Shown here: piece after piece, positions 28,620 through 35,794 of the stretch
Position numbering within the stretch: position 1 is the stretch's first letter
How the letters are laid out: every line of letters starts with the position of its first letter
Source of the DNA: a virus
IMG/VR virus record: IMGVR_UViG_3300022562_001298
Coordinates: 1 to 35,794 of that record
DNA: 35,794 nt
Direction: 5' to 3' (one strand)
Translations under genes and position numbers: made by a program
Notes under the pieces: generated by a model
What the model was told of the DNA's origin: nothing
Databases searched by the model: none
What the model saw: the letters and a program-made list of their open reading frames with translations, nothing else

Positions 28620-29027
28620 TCAGACCTCTATCTTTAACTCGTTTACTTTGAGAGGGGTCCCCGTTCCAGACCCATCATCCGCAAGAAATTCGGCATCCAG
28701 CCGGAACCTTCGGCTTGGGCTGTCGAAATCAAAGTCAAATTGCAAAATTCCTAGAACACCTTCCGTATCCAGCCCGACCGTTTTCAGAACGGATTGAATA
28801 ATGGGGAAATTCGCGTTTTTCTTCAAAATGTCTTGGAACCATGGGCACCCGATCGACGTATCCAAAAACCATTCCCCGCGAAAAGCCCGGTAATTGCATT
28901 GCAGCGCTTGACGTGTGTCGTCCGGGCCGGGCTCCGTGAACGTCCAATTATTGTTCTCAACCGCAATATCCCCATAAAACGGAGACAACGGGTCATCGTC
29001 CAATTTCAAGCTGTACTGTCCGGCCAT
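28620..29027 (-). CDS. Baseplate wedge protein, gp25 / Mu gp46-like (DUF2634 type)
   Basis: 135 aa. It has D-T-R-Q-A-L-Q-C-N-Y-R-A-F-R-G-E-W-F-L-D-T and P-W-F-Q-D-I-L-K-K-N, the pattern of the small wedge protein that sits before baseplate J. It would contact the sheath and start sheath assembly, as T4 gp25 does. Order spike, small protein, gp25-like, J is standard. It ends one base before the J gene starts. Confidence 0.8.
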   Translation of the reverse strand: MAGQYSLKLDDDPLSPFYGDIAVENNNWTFTEPGPDDTRQALQCNYRAFRGEWFLDTSIGCPWFQDILKKNANFPIIQSVLKTVGLDTEGVLGILQFDFDFDSPSRRFRLDAEFLADDGSGTGTPLKVNELKIEV

Positions 29028-29037
29028 GAATCATCCC

Positions 29038-29277
29038 TCACGTTATCGTCAAGTTGTGGCTGTCGCCGCTTGGAGTATCGGTCCCAACCGCGTTCGCGTT
29101 CGCCTGAATATACGGCACGATCCCATTCGCCAAGGCTCGCGCGAAACGTGTTTTGTAAGTGTCATAATCATAGCCGTTCAACTCGTGGTCATCCGGGATA
29201 TTGTCATAATCCGCGCCGAATTCCGCATCCAGCGCCGCCTTGATTGCTGCCTGCATTCCTGCCGTGGTCATGGCCAT
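29038..29277 (-). CDS. Small virion-associated protein of unknown function
   Basis: 79 aa with M-Q-A-A-I-K-A-A-L-D-A-E-F-G near the start and I-V-P-Y-I-Q-A-N-A-N-A-V near the end. Short proteins with the P-Y-I-Q-A-N-A ending occur between spike and wedge genes of many contractile phages. No role is established. GGGAGAAA supports the ATG. Confidence 0.65.
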   Translation of the reverse strand: MAMTTAGMQAAIKAALDAEFGADYDNIPDDHELNGYDYDTYKTRFARALANGIVPYIQANANAVGTDTPSGDSHNLTIT

Positions 29278-29278
29278 G

Positions 29279-29956
29279 TTATTTCTCCCTGAATGTTTTT
29301 AGGCGATCATGGACGTCTTGAAATTTTGAATGCCGTAGCGGCTGCTTCCCGGTCGACGTGTAAACCTTCGCCTCTCGAATTATTTTTAGCATATCATCCA
29401 GAACCTTCACCAGTTCTTCTTTTGCGTTCAAAATCTGAATATGTCCGTTCGGCTTAACTCGAATTTCCAAGCGATTTTTTTTGCCTGTATTCCCGATAAT
29501 AATATCGTCATCATTGTTGATTTTAACAGGCGTCGAGAACGGATAAAGTCCTGGATAGGCGATGGCGTCGGAAATATGGTGATTGCGCGTATCTTCAGGA
29601 TGGCCCTCTTCCCCAGAAGCGAGCCACTTTTCCATTGAACGATCCGCAAAAACAACCATGACAGAATGCCCCGTCTTGATCGGCATCGCGATAAAGGCAT
29701 TCCCCGCGCGGGGGAAGGCAACCGGAACATTGAAAATTATCGGGGCTTGCTCTGTGTTTCCCTCCCTATATTTTTTGTGAAAAAATGGGCGAACGTCGAC
29801 GGACTGCCTGTTTTTGTCATACTTCAAAACTTTCGCAGGGACGCAAACCTTCATATCAAGTCCCTTGGCTTCCATGGCCTTCCGAAAGACTTCCGCGAGC
29901 GTCGGCGTCGCCTCCGCTTGCGGATCTTCCTGTTCGTCTATGATATCTAGCGCCAT
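29279..29956 (-). CDS. Gp138-like membrane-puncturing spike
   Basis: 225 aa. The N-terminal domain (D-M-K-V-C-V-P-A-K-V-L-K-Y-D at 36-49, S-V-D-V-R-P-F-F) and A-F-I-A-M-P-I-K-T-G-H-S-V-M-V-V-F-A-D-R-S are the OB-fold features of Gp138-type spikes. The C-terminal part has a charged stalk. The protein would form the trimeric tip that pierces the outer membrane. It lies between hub and wedge genes. Confidence 0.85.
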   Translation of the reverse strand: MALDIIDEQEDPQAEATPTLAEVFRKAMEAKGLDMKVCVPAKVLKYDKNRQSVDVRPFFHKKYREGNTEQAPIIFNVPVAFPRAGNAFIAMPIKTGHSVMVVFADRSMEKWLASGEEGHPEDTRNHHISDAIAYPGLYPFSTPVKINNDDDIIIGNTGKKNRLEIRVKPNGHIQILNAKEELVKVLDDMLKIIREAKVYTSTGKQPLRHSKFQDVHDRLKTFREK

Positions 29957-29965
29957 GAGCGTTCC

Positions 29966-30763
29966 TTATTTTGTGGCTTCACATTTCGAAAGAAAGTCGC
30001 CGTCCTGTGAGTCTCCCTCTTGGCTTACTTTTCGAATTTTGAAAATTCCGTTTATCCGCCGACTCCGAATCTCGACTCGTTTTCCGGGGCGCAGTTGTGG
30101 GTTAAGCAGCGCGCTAAATTCGACTCCCTTATCCGTCTTCGTCGGCTGTCCAATCATTCCCGAATCAGAAGATATCACGATCACGGAATCCGCCGTGAAT
30201 CCTGCTTTCGGAATGATCTGCAACGTTTCGTCTTGAATAGACCATTCGAGTCCGTTTTTCGCCGTCAGGTCATCTAATTGCTTTCGAACGAGTCCCGAAA
30301 ATGTGGCGCCTTGGGAATATTCAAGGTCCGGAAGTCCCACCTGTGCCCCCAAAGGCAACCCCATCGCATCGGCGAGCTCCTGAAATATAAACTTTGTTTT
30401 CACACCCGGCGGATACCCTTTCTCAATACGAGCATTCCTGAATCGATTCCCGCCATCATGCAGCTGTACTTTCGTTATTATGTCCGCGTCTTCTTGCTTG
30501 TGTTCTGTTTTTAGGACGTTTCCAATAAAGACAGGCTCTACCGTCTCTTCATAGCCGACCTCCAATTGGCATTTTGTGTTCTTGGATTCCAGGAGCCCGC
30601 GGCTCGTATCGTTCAAATTATAAATTTCAATGTCCGCCTTATTCGGGTGTCCCTCATTGGTCTTTTCGCACTTGAACTTTATTCGCAAAAGTTCAATCAA
30701 ACGCGATTCCCCTGTTGGCGGGATAATTAGAACCCGTGCCTTTCTGAGATAAAGACGGGACAT
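29966..30763 (-). CDS. Baseplate hub protein
   Basis: 265 aa. R-I-K-F-K-C-E-K-T near 27-35, then A-D-I-E-I-Y-N-L-N near 43-51 and V-G-Y-E near 68-71 match the first tube-like domain of gpD/gp27-type hubs. F-S-G-L-V-R-K-Q-L-D-D-L and G-L-E-W-S-I-Q-D-E-T-L-Q-I-I-P-K-A-G belong to the second domain. The hub connects the tail tube to the spike, encoded next. Start ATG 30763 has AGGA upstream. Confidence 0.8.
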   Translation of the reverse strand: MSRLYLRKARVLIIPPTGESRLIELLRIKFKCEKTNEGHPNKADIEIYNLNDTSRGLLESKNTKCQLEVGYEETVEPVFIGNVLKTEHKQEDADIITKVQLHDGGNRFRNARIEKGYPPGVKTKFIFQELADAMGLPLGAQVGLPDLEYSQGATFSGLVRKQLDDLTAKNGLEWSIQDETLQIIPKAGFTADSVIVISSDSGMIGQPTKTDKGVEFSALLNPQLRPGKRVEIRSRRINGIFKIRKVSQEGDSQDGDFLSKCEATK

Positions 30764-30766
30764 GGA

Positions 30767-31096
30767 TCAATCCTCGATACTCTCATAAAGAAGAACGCAA
30801 CGGCTGCCTAAGTCGTTCCGCCCGCACTCAGCATCTTTTCGGCTTGTGTCATAAAGCATCATCTTTCCGAGTGGTAATTCCGCGATCGTGTATTGAGAAA
30901 GAAGATCTGAATTTATATTCAGCTTGATCCCCATCAAAATGGGCGTCTCGTCGGACTGCATTAAATGCAGATGCCAGCGCTCGGACCTTTCTAGCCACTC
31001 GAATTGCATCGCAAAAACTTTTCCATCTAACTCGATTCCGTGAATCTTGAAAAAAGGAACCGTCTCCGTCAGCGGGACTCGAATGATTTTTCCCAT
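30767..31096 (-). CDS. Baseplate plug protein (DUF6983, Pam3 gp18-like)
   Basis: 109 aa. The pattern P-L-T-E-T-V-P-F-F-K-I near the start, F-A-M-Q-F-E-W-L-E-R-S-E-R-W-H-L-H and P-I-L-M-G-I-K-L matches the small plug domain described in cyanophage Pam3 and common in contractile tails between Dit-like and hub genes. AGGAGAA supports the ATG. It ends three bases before the hub gene. Confidence 0.8.
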   Translation of the reverse strand: MGKIIRVPLTETVPFFKIHGIELDGKVFAMQFEWLERSERWHLHLMQSDETPILMGIKLNINSDLLSQYTIAELPLGKMMLYDTSRKDAECGRNDLGSRCVLLYESIED

Positions 31097-31104
31097 AAGT
31101 TCTC

Positions 31105-31755
31105 CTAGAAATCGACCTTACCGAAAACATCAAAAAGAATGCTCGGGTCTGAATTTTGAGAGGAAATATTCGGATTCTTATTCAAGGGATCATCCGCAGA
31201 AACTTCTTCCGCTTTTTTTTGTCCGGCATCCTTAATCTTTGCGGCACGGTCCTTTGCTTCATCGGAAGCGGGAGCCACGTCCGTCGTTTCCGATGCGACA
31301 ATCCGAATTTGTTTCAGCGTAGCGATGAAATAAATGGCGTTCGCTTTTTGTCGGTCGCGGTCAACTTGGAAATCTTCGAGAATCATATTTTCGTAGCGTT
31401 TTAGGCCAGTGATAACGTCGAATGGCTCTCTATCCTCCCGCAACTTTAAAAATCGCTCGTAGGCGTCGACGGATCGCGAGGCCTTCCCAAAGAAGCTTGC
31501 CGCGGTTGAAATGAAATTTTGAATATTCCCGATCACGGGTAGCCCAAGCGGGCTATCAGAAATCATGCCCTCAATCGTCAAAGTAATCGGGTCAATCTGG
31601 ACATGATCTGTAACCTTGGCGCCTTCCTCGACCGGATTTTCCGTTACTTTCGATGGTGCCTTATGGGTCTCGCGGATCGAGGCATCAAGAACAATGCCCC
31701 CGATTTCCGCCTGTCTTTTCCCGAATATAATTCCGAGGACGTCTTGGATCGCCAT
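31105..31755 (-). CDS. Dit-like tail protein
   Basis: 216 aa. I-G-G-I-V-L-D-A-S-I-R-E-T-H near 17-30, followed by V-T-D-H-V-Q-I-D-P-I-T-L-T-I-E-G, is the N-terminal domain of Dit-like proteins that join the tape measure end to the baseplate. Y-E-R-F-L-K-L-R-E-D-R-E-P-F-D-V-I-T-G-L and Y-E-N-M-I-L follow. The last 55 residues are charged and low in complexity. It starts one base after the tape measure stop. Confidence 0.8.
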   Translation of the reverse strand: MAIQDVLGIIFGKRQAEIGGIVLDASIRETHKAPSKVTENPVEEGAKVTDHVQIDPITLTIEGMISDSPLGLPVIGNIQNFISTAASFFGKASRSVDAYERFLKLREDREPFDVITGLKRYENMILEDFQVDRDRQKANAIYFIATLKQIRIVASETTDVAPASDEAKDRAAKIKDAGQKKAEEVSADDPLNKNPNISSQNSDPSILFDVFGKVDF

Positions 31756-31756
31756 G

Positions 31757-33508
31757 TTAATCGTGCCCCGCTTCCAATACCTTCGCCGTCGAAAAGAGAA
31801 GATCGCCCAAGTCGCCTTTGGTAACCTTTCTTACCGTCTCCGCAATCTTGTCCGGATCCGCCCCAGTTTCTACGTTGACTTCTATTTTTTGATCGACGGA
31901 AAGTTGATTGTTCTGCGTGCTCCCGCCTCCGCTTGTCGAAATGCCCGCCGGCGGCGCCGGATTTAAAAGATCATTGAATCCCGGAGGCCCAACAGTGCCT
32001 CCAAAAGGGTTTGTCTGCTCTTCCCAAACGCGATCAAGCTCCGCTTTATCGACTGGCTCGATTCCTCTTCCCCTGTTTTGGTCAGCTCGTATCTCATCGG
32101 CTCTCTTACGAACCGCCTGATTGCTCCAATCCAGGGTCTTGAAAAGGATTGCAAAAGGCGACGCTTTAAATAACTCGCCCATTATTTTGAGAAGCGGCGT
32201 TATCTCGTAGAGATAGGAAAGAAACGTTCTCAGGGGCTCGCTCATGCCCCAAAGCCGTGAAACAAAATCCTCGATGATCGGCAACATGTCCGTTTTAAAA
32301 ACGAGCCAATAATCTGAAAGGGTCGCTGTGAATGTACTCCAAAGCTGTTTTAATTTTTGAACGACTGGGAGCGCCTTTTCGTAAAATGCACCGAAAGCAG
32401 ATGGTCGCCCTTCCAAGAAGGCCTTGATGTCATCATAAATCAGATAGGCTGCCACGGCGATCGCTGCGATTAGAAGCGGAATCGCGGCAATGGCAATATC
32501 TGCAAGCGTCGCCGCTCCCGCGACGCCGAGAAGCGCGGTCGCTAGTTTCCCAGCCGCCGACGCGATACCGATAAACGTATTTGCAAGATTGTATGCCACG
32601 AAAAACCCGACTGCGATTTCCAGTAACCGGAACGCCTTTTCGATGCCTCCTAATCGCTCGATCAATCCGCCAAGAAACGTGTAAATGTCCTTCCCGACAA
32701 GCAAAAATTGCTTGAAAACTCTAACGAGGCTAATCACGAAGTCGTAAACCTTGACCTTGATAATTTCTCGATTCACTTTAAGCCAATCGATGAACGCACG
32801 TGTCGCTTGGAGAAAAAGAGGAAGAAGCCGCGCGCCGACGACGTTTTTGAAACCTTCCAAAATGAATTTTATCGTTGTGAGGCTATCATTGAATTTCTCG
32901 CTTGCCTCCGCCGCGTCAACGCCCATCACTATGCCGAATTCATCAAGTTCTTTTCCGGCTTCGATAATCGCCTGCGATCCGCTATTCAAAAGCGGAATCA
33001 TCTTGGCACCCGAGCGCCCGAAAAGATCCATCGCGGTCGCCGTTTTCAGGAGACCGGCAGGCATCGCCGCAATTTTATCGGAAATTTCGAGAAAAAGTTT
33101 GTCTGTTGTCTTGACGTTTCCTTGGGTATCTTTGAGGCTTATTCCAAGCCTTTTGAAAGATTCTTGCGACTCTTTAAGCCCTCTCCCCGCATCGAAAACT
33201 TTTCTTGCTAGAAGCGAAAGCGATTGCGAAAACTCTTCCGTCCCAACATCCGAAAGCGTTGCGGCATACTGGAAACGTTGAAGATCCTCAACGCCGACAC
33301 CGATTCTTTGGGATGTTTTGGCAAGATGATCGCCGAAATCAGCCGTTGTCTGAACCAGCTTATAAAGCCCGGCGCCTATTCCAACGAAAAGTCCGGTAAG
33401 TCTAAGCGTTGCTTTTTTAAGGTTTTCTATTCCTGATTCGGCTTTGCCTAAGCCATTCTCGTCGACTTCGAATCCTAGAAGGGTGACAAGTTCTCGAACG
33501 ACGCTCAC
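31757..33508 (-). CDS. Tail tape measure protein
   Basis: 583 aa from GTG 33506-33508 with AAGGAGAAAA upstream. The N-terminal third has L-A-K-T-S-Q-R-I-G-V-G-V-E-D-L-Q-R-F, then D-L-F-G-R-S-G-A-K-M-I-P-L-L, both widely conserved in tape measures. The middle holds hydrophobic helices (A-A-G-K-L-A-T-A-L-L-G-V-A-G-A-A-T-L and A-A-I-P-L-L-I-A-A-I-A-V). The last 70 residues are a G/S/P-rich link and a small domain. With the usual 0.15 nm per residue it predicts a tail near 90 nm, short for a myovirus (inference). Confidence 0.88.
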   Translation of the reverse strand: MSVVRELVTLLGFEVDENGLGKAESGIENLKKATLRLTGLFVGIGAGLYKLVQTTADFGDHLAKTSQRIGVGVEDLQRFQYAATLSDVGTEEFSQSLSLLARKVFDAGRGLKESQESFKRLGISLKDTQGNVKTTDKLFLEISDKIAAMPAGLLKTATAMDLFGRSGAKMIPLLNSGSQAIIEAGKELDEFGIVMGVDAAEASEKFNDSLTTIKFILEGFKNVVGARLLPLFLQATRAFIDWLKVNREIIKVKVYDFVISLVRVFKQFLLVGKDIYTFLGGLIERLGGIEKAFRLLEIAVGFFVAYNLANTFIGIASAAGKLATALLGVAGAATLADIAIAAIPLLIAAIAVAAYLIYDDIKAFLEGRPSAFGAFYEKALPVVQKLKQLWSTFTATLSDYWLVFKTDMLPIIEDFVSRLWGMSEPLRTFLSYLYEITPLLKIMGELFKASPFAILFKTLDWSNQAVRKRADEIRADQNRGRGIEPVDKAELDRVWEEQTNPFGGTVGPPGFNDLLNPAPPAGISTSGGGSTQNNQLSVDQKIEVNVETGADPDKIAETVRKVTKGDLGDLLFSTAKVLEAGHD

Positions 33509-33509
33509 G

Positions 33510-33749
33510 TTATTTTCTCCTTGTCGCCGCCTTTATTTTTTCGGCTTCGATCGCACGCAAGCGGTCTCTATAGTCAAGTCCCGCGTGACATTCCTGTGTG
33601 TCAAGGATAGTCCAGTGGGTTTCTATCTCCTTCAGCGTCGCCACCTTCTCAAAAATTGGGCGCCAGACAAACCAGTTGATTTCTGGGGCTATTGGGCCTT
33701 TATCGTCCCCGCCGCGTTGCGACTGGCCTTGTCGTCGGCGGGCCCGGAT
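33510..33749 (-). CDS. -1 frameshift extension of the tail assembly chaperone (gpGT-like)
   Basis: 79 residues in the -1 frame, starting at the slippery heptamer and stopping at TAA 33510-33512. It has no start codon of its own. The translation after an Arg/Gln-rich junction is protein-like: P-E-I-N-W-F-V-W-R-P-I-F-E-K-V-A, then C-H-A-G-L-D-Y-R-D-R-L and an E-A-E-K-I-K-A-A tail. This is the T part of a G/GT pair. The fusion product would have 241 aa and would bind the tape measure during tail assembly. Confidence 0.8.
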   Translation of the reverse strand: MRARRRQGQSQRGGDDKGPIAPEINWFVWRPIFEKVATLKEIETHWTILDTQECHAGLDYRDRLRAIEAEKIKAATRRK

Positions 33750-34234
33750 AAAAAAGTTAGAAACTGGAATTTTATGTTGTGTGCCAATAATTTGAAGAGA
33801 TGAAAAATTCTTCCCTGAAAATCCGTGTCGAACATAATCGCCCGCGCGCGCCCATCCTCGATAATCTCAATGCTGCCGTCCTTGATCATGTCTTTCAAGA
33901 ATTGCGAGAATTCTTCCGGCTTCATCGCCGTTGAAAATTTGTCTATGGAATCCGATAAAATCTCGATCACATTTTCGTTATTCTTTAAAAAAGAGACGAC
34001 GCGTTTCGCCATTTTCTCTTTTTGGGTTTCCTCTTTTCCTTCCCCAGCGCTGACATCCGTCGCAAGAAGCGTTTCGCCGTTTTTATCGGGTCCCATTAAA
34101 ACTAGAAGCGCTTGAAGCCCGGCCTTCCCGAGAAGGCGCACGCATCCTTGGAAAATCTGCGTCGCCCGTGTCGTGAAGTACATCGTAAGACGATACGTCC
34201 TATCATCAACCCTAACTTCTTGATCCGTAATCAT
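33689..34234 (-). CDS. Tail assembly chaperone (gpG-like)
   Basis: 181 aa, mostly helical and charged. It lies between tail tube and tape measure, where the two-part chaperone is always found. M-I-T-D-Q-E-V-R-V-D-D-R-T-Y at the N-terminus and A-R-A-I-M-F-D-T-D-F-Q-G-R-I-F-H near 142 resemble the DUF6848/gp14-like chaperones of contractile phages, though I hold family loosely. A slippery site at codons 161-162 lets a share of ribosomes move to the -1 frame. The start overlaps the tube stop by four bases. Confidence 0.78.
   Translation of the reverse strand: MITDQEVRVDDRTYRLTMYFTTRATQIFQGCVRLLGKAGLQALLVLMGPDKNGETLLATDVSAGEGKEETQKEKMAKRVVSFLKNNENVIEILSDSIDKFSTAMKPEEFSQFLKDMIKDGSIEIIEDGRARAIMFDTDFQGRIFHLFKLLAHNIKFQFLTFLSGPADDKASRNAAGTIKAQ
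33749..33755 (-). promoter_or_regulatory. Ribosomal frameshift site U UUU UUA
   Basis: The minus strand reads T-TTT-TTA with TTT and TTA as zero-frame codons 161 and 162 of the chaperone gene, the ideal X-XXY-YYZ arrangement. After the slip the frame runs without stop to 33510. A GC-rich stretch just downstream (GGGCCCGCC) could form structure. Confidence 0.85.
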
Positions 34235-34653
34235 GAATTGCCCCCGATGAATGTTTTAAGATTCGTGGTTTCGAAAACCCATTCCCTGCCGTTGATGTCT
34301 CTTCCGTAATCCGCGGCTGGAAGCTTTTTGATCCAGGCCCCCGTCGAATGATGAAGGCTCCGCCCGCGACCGTCCTTGATGAGTAATGGGAACTGGCCAG
34401 CATTCCCGAGCCGGTCAAGTTCGTAGAATTCCGTTAGGGCGTCGTTCGCGTCCGCCGTCTGCATAAGCACGATTGTAACCTTGGCCGACTCGTCATTTGT
34501 CTTGCTCCGAGCGCCCTCCCCCGCGGCGCCTATTTTCGTCATCCATGCGTCTTCGTTGTATTCAACCTTGATCATGCTCCCTTCATAAAATCCGGTGATC
34601 CGGAAGGTGCCAAAGATCAATTGAACTTCCGCGGGGTCATAAGTTTTTGCCAT
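34231..34653 (-). CDS. Tail tube protein, DUF3277-like
   Basis: 140 aa. The pattern Y-D-P-A-E-V-Q-L-I-F-G-T-F-R-I-T-G-F near 5-22, E-D-A-W-M-T-K-I-G-A-A-G-E and P-L-L-I-K-D-G-R-G-R-S near 89-99 matches the DUF3277 tube proteins found after the sheath in this type of phage. The protein forms stacked hexamers inside the sheath. AAGGAGAT supports the ATG at 34653. Confidence 0.85.
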   Translation of the reverse strand: MAKTYDPAEVQLIFGTFRITGFYEGSMIKVEYNEDAWMTKIGAAGEGARSKTNDESAKVTIVLMQTADANDALTEFYELDRLGNAGQFPLLIKDGRGRSLHHSTGAWIKKLPAADYGRDINGREWVFETTNLKTFIGGNS

Positions 34654-34682
34654 AAAATCTCCTTGTCCCTTTCGATTTTCGA

Positions 34683-35794
34683 TTACTGCGTTACGGTTCC
34701 GAAAATATCGCCGCCGTTGATCGCGCCCGCCGCACGTGCGGTAAACGTGATTCCGTTAAGAACTCGATCCTTCCGGTCTTGAGGATCGACATCAACGGCC
34801 TTTGGCGAGAACACTTGGAATTTTGGATCTTTCGCAAGAAAGCCGTCGTCCTCGGAGGCTTGAAGTGCCGCACGCACTTGATTTTCATCCATCGCAATGC
34901 CTTCGTCGGTATATGGGACCTTAAGAACGCTTACCAAAAGTCCGAAAAGTTTCTCTTCCATGTCCGCTTGCAGCGCATCAATTCCAGTGATGATGTCGAT
35001 CCATTCCCCGGACGCCATGGTTCCAAGCTCTGTCACATCCACTCCCCCGATCGTCACATAGATATTTGCCTTTTTCGCTTTGATGTTTATGGCCTGATTG
35101 TTTGTCAGATTATCCGCTGTGATTCCGGTCAAGGTCTTCCATGCGTAGTTTGCGGATCCTGCCGTATATGGGAAAAATTTCCCCATCCATGCCGCATCCG
35201 CGAAATCGTTCAATGTCGCGTTGTAAATGACCGCCGTCCGATTGTATTTTTTTCCGAAAAGAACGGCTGCAAGATCGGTTGTCGAATTGGGGTCGTAGGT
35301 CGCGACGTCGTTTGTTTGAGTGAAGAAAATTTTTCTTTGGGTCTCAATGAAGGCAGCCGCTTCTTGCACCTGCAATTGCGAGCGATCGCAAAGGATCAAG
35401 CCATACCACGTATTGTTCTCGTCGATAATTTCCGACAGATCTTCCGCAACGCCATGATTGTCGACCGTGTTTGCAATCGTCGCCGTCGGCTGCGTCGCCC
35501 CACCAGTGACCAAGAAATTGTTGATGATAGTTGGAACGCCCGCCGTCTGAGAAGTCACCGTGATGGTATCGGTTCCATTGGAAACTGCGGTAGCAACCCC
35601 GGCCTCCCCTTGAATCTGCGCGGCAAGGGCGGCCAACGTCGTCGCGTTGTCCGTGTCGAACGCCTGGGTGATGGTCACGCCATCAACATCCACGGTGATT
35701 GTATTCGGCAGGATGCCATGGTAATCGTCGCCTGGGAGGCGCCGCCGGTAACCCCTTCATTGTCAAGAACAACGTCAACTCCCTTCACCGCCGC
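34683..35794 (-). CDS. Tail sheath protein (DUF3383-like), 5' end outside the window, apparent frameshift near 35720
   Basis: The main frame covers 34683 to about 35720: W-Y-G-L-I-L-C-D-R-S-Q near 97-107 counted from GTG 35693, K-I-F-F-T-Q-T-N-D-V, K-Y-N-R-T-A-V-I-Y-N, and a C-terminal F-T-A-R-A-A-G-A-I-N-G-G-D. These are DUF3383 sheath features. Upstream of 35720 the coding text continues in another frame (V-K-G-V-D-V-V-L-D-N-E-G-V-T-G-G-A-S-Q to the edge), which itself stops at 35675. Adding one base near 35717-35726 would join them as one beta-structured domain (A-T-I-T-M then I-L-P-N-T-I-T-V-D-V-D-G). An assembly indel or real frameshift is likely. It would contract to drive the tube into the cell. 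Confidence 0.8.

Overview
The window is a piece of a tailed bacteriophage genome (or complete prophage-type module set) with a contractile tail. Every gene I can support lies on the minus strand, so it is transcribed from high to low coordinates. Myovirus identity comes from a tail sheath (DUF3383-like), tail tube (DUF3277-like), tape measure, Dit-like protein, baseplate plug, hub, Gp138-type spike, gp25-like wedge and baseplate J protein. The host is probably a Gram-negative bacterium: there is an outer-membrane-lipoprotein-type o-spanin and a row of proteins with classic Sec signal peptides. No integrase, tRNA, rRNA or CRISPR was seen, so the host cannot be named.

Layout in transcription order (right to left). 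35794-25625: tail sheath, tube, chaperone with a -1 frameshift extension, tape measure, baseplate and tail fibre. 25604-20115: seven fibre-like proteins, five of which begin with a Sec signal peptide. 20105-18179: small membrane proteins, endolysin, holin-like protein and nested spanin-like pair (lysis). 18178-17934: AT-rich gap. 17879-15816: tightly overlapped small early-type genes including a DUF6166-like protein. 15779-13106: an XRE regulator, a small frameshifted gene, a RecT-like annealing protein, a PD-(D/E)XK nuclease and a coiled-coil protein. 13057-11720: a replication initiator-like gene that holds a 10-bp-period iteron array. 11621-10413: a cytosine methyltransferase locus read in three overlapping frames (MTase motifs I-VIII, a second frame with the C-terminal part, and a nested HNH nuclease). 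10308-7808: small accessory genes (KTSC, DUF1064, heptapeptide-repeat protein). 7818-6361: a ParB-like/adenine methyltransferase fusion. 5831-1: terminase small and large subunits, portal, head morphogenesis protein and the start of a DUF2213 protease gene.

The left edge stops in the protease gene, just before the expected capsid and neck genes, and the right edge starts inside the sheath gene, which normally follows them. The window is therefore consistent with most of a circularly permuted genome lacking only a capsid-neck segment, but this is inference.

The most unusual features are: the cassette of signal-peptide-bearing fibre-like proteins, one with its ribosome-binding site inside a perfect 9-bp hairpin; an intein in the terminase P-loop with class 3 hallmarks; the three-frame methyltransferase/HNH locus; an iteron array inside the initiator gene; a textbook U UUU UUA frameshift site in the tail chaperone; and a set of AACAATTGTT palindromes next to TTGAC boxes that looks like the operator set of the phage XRE regulator.
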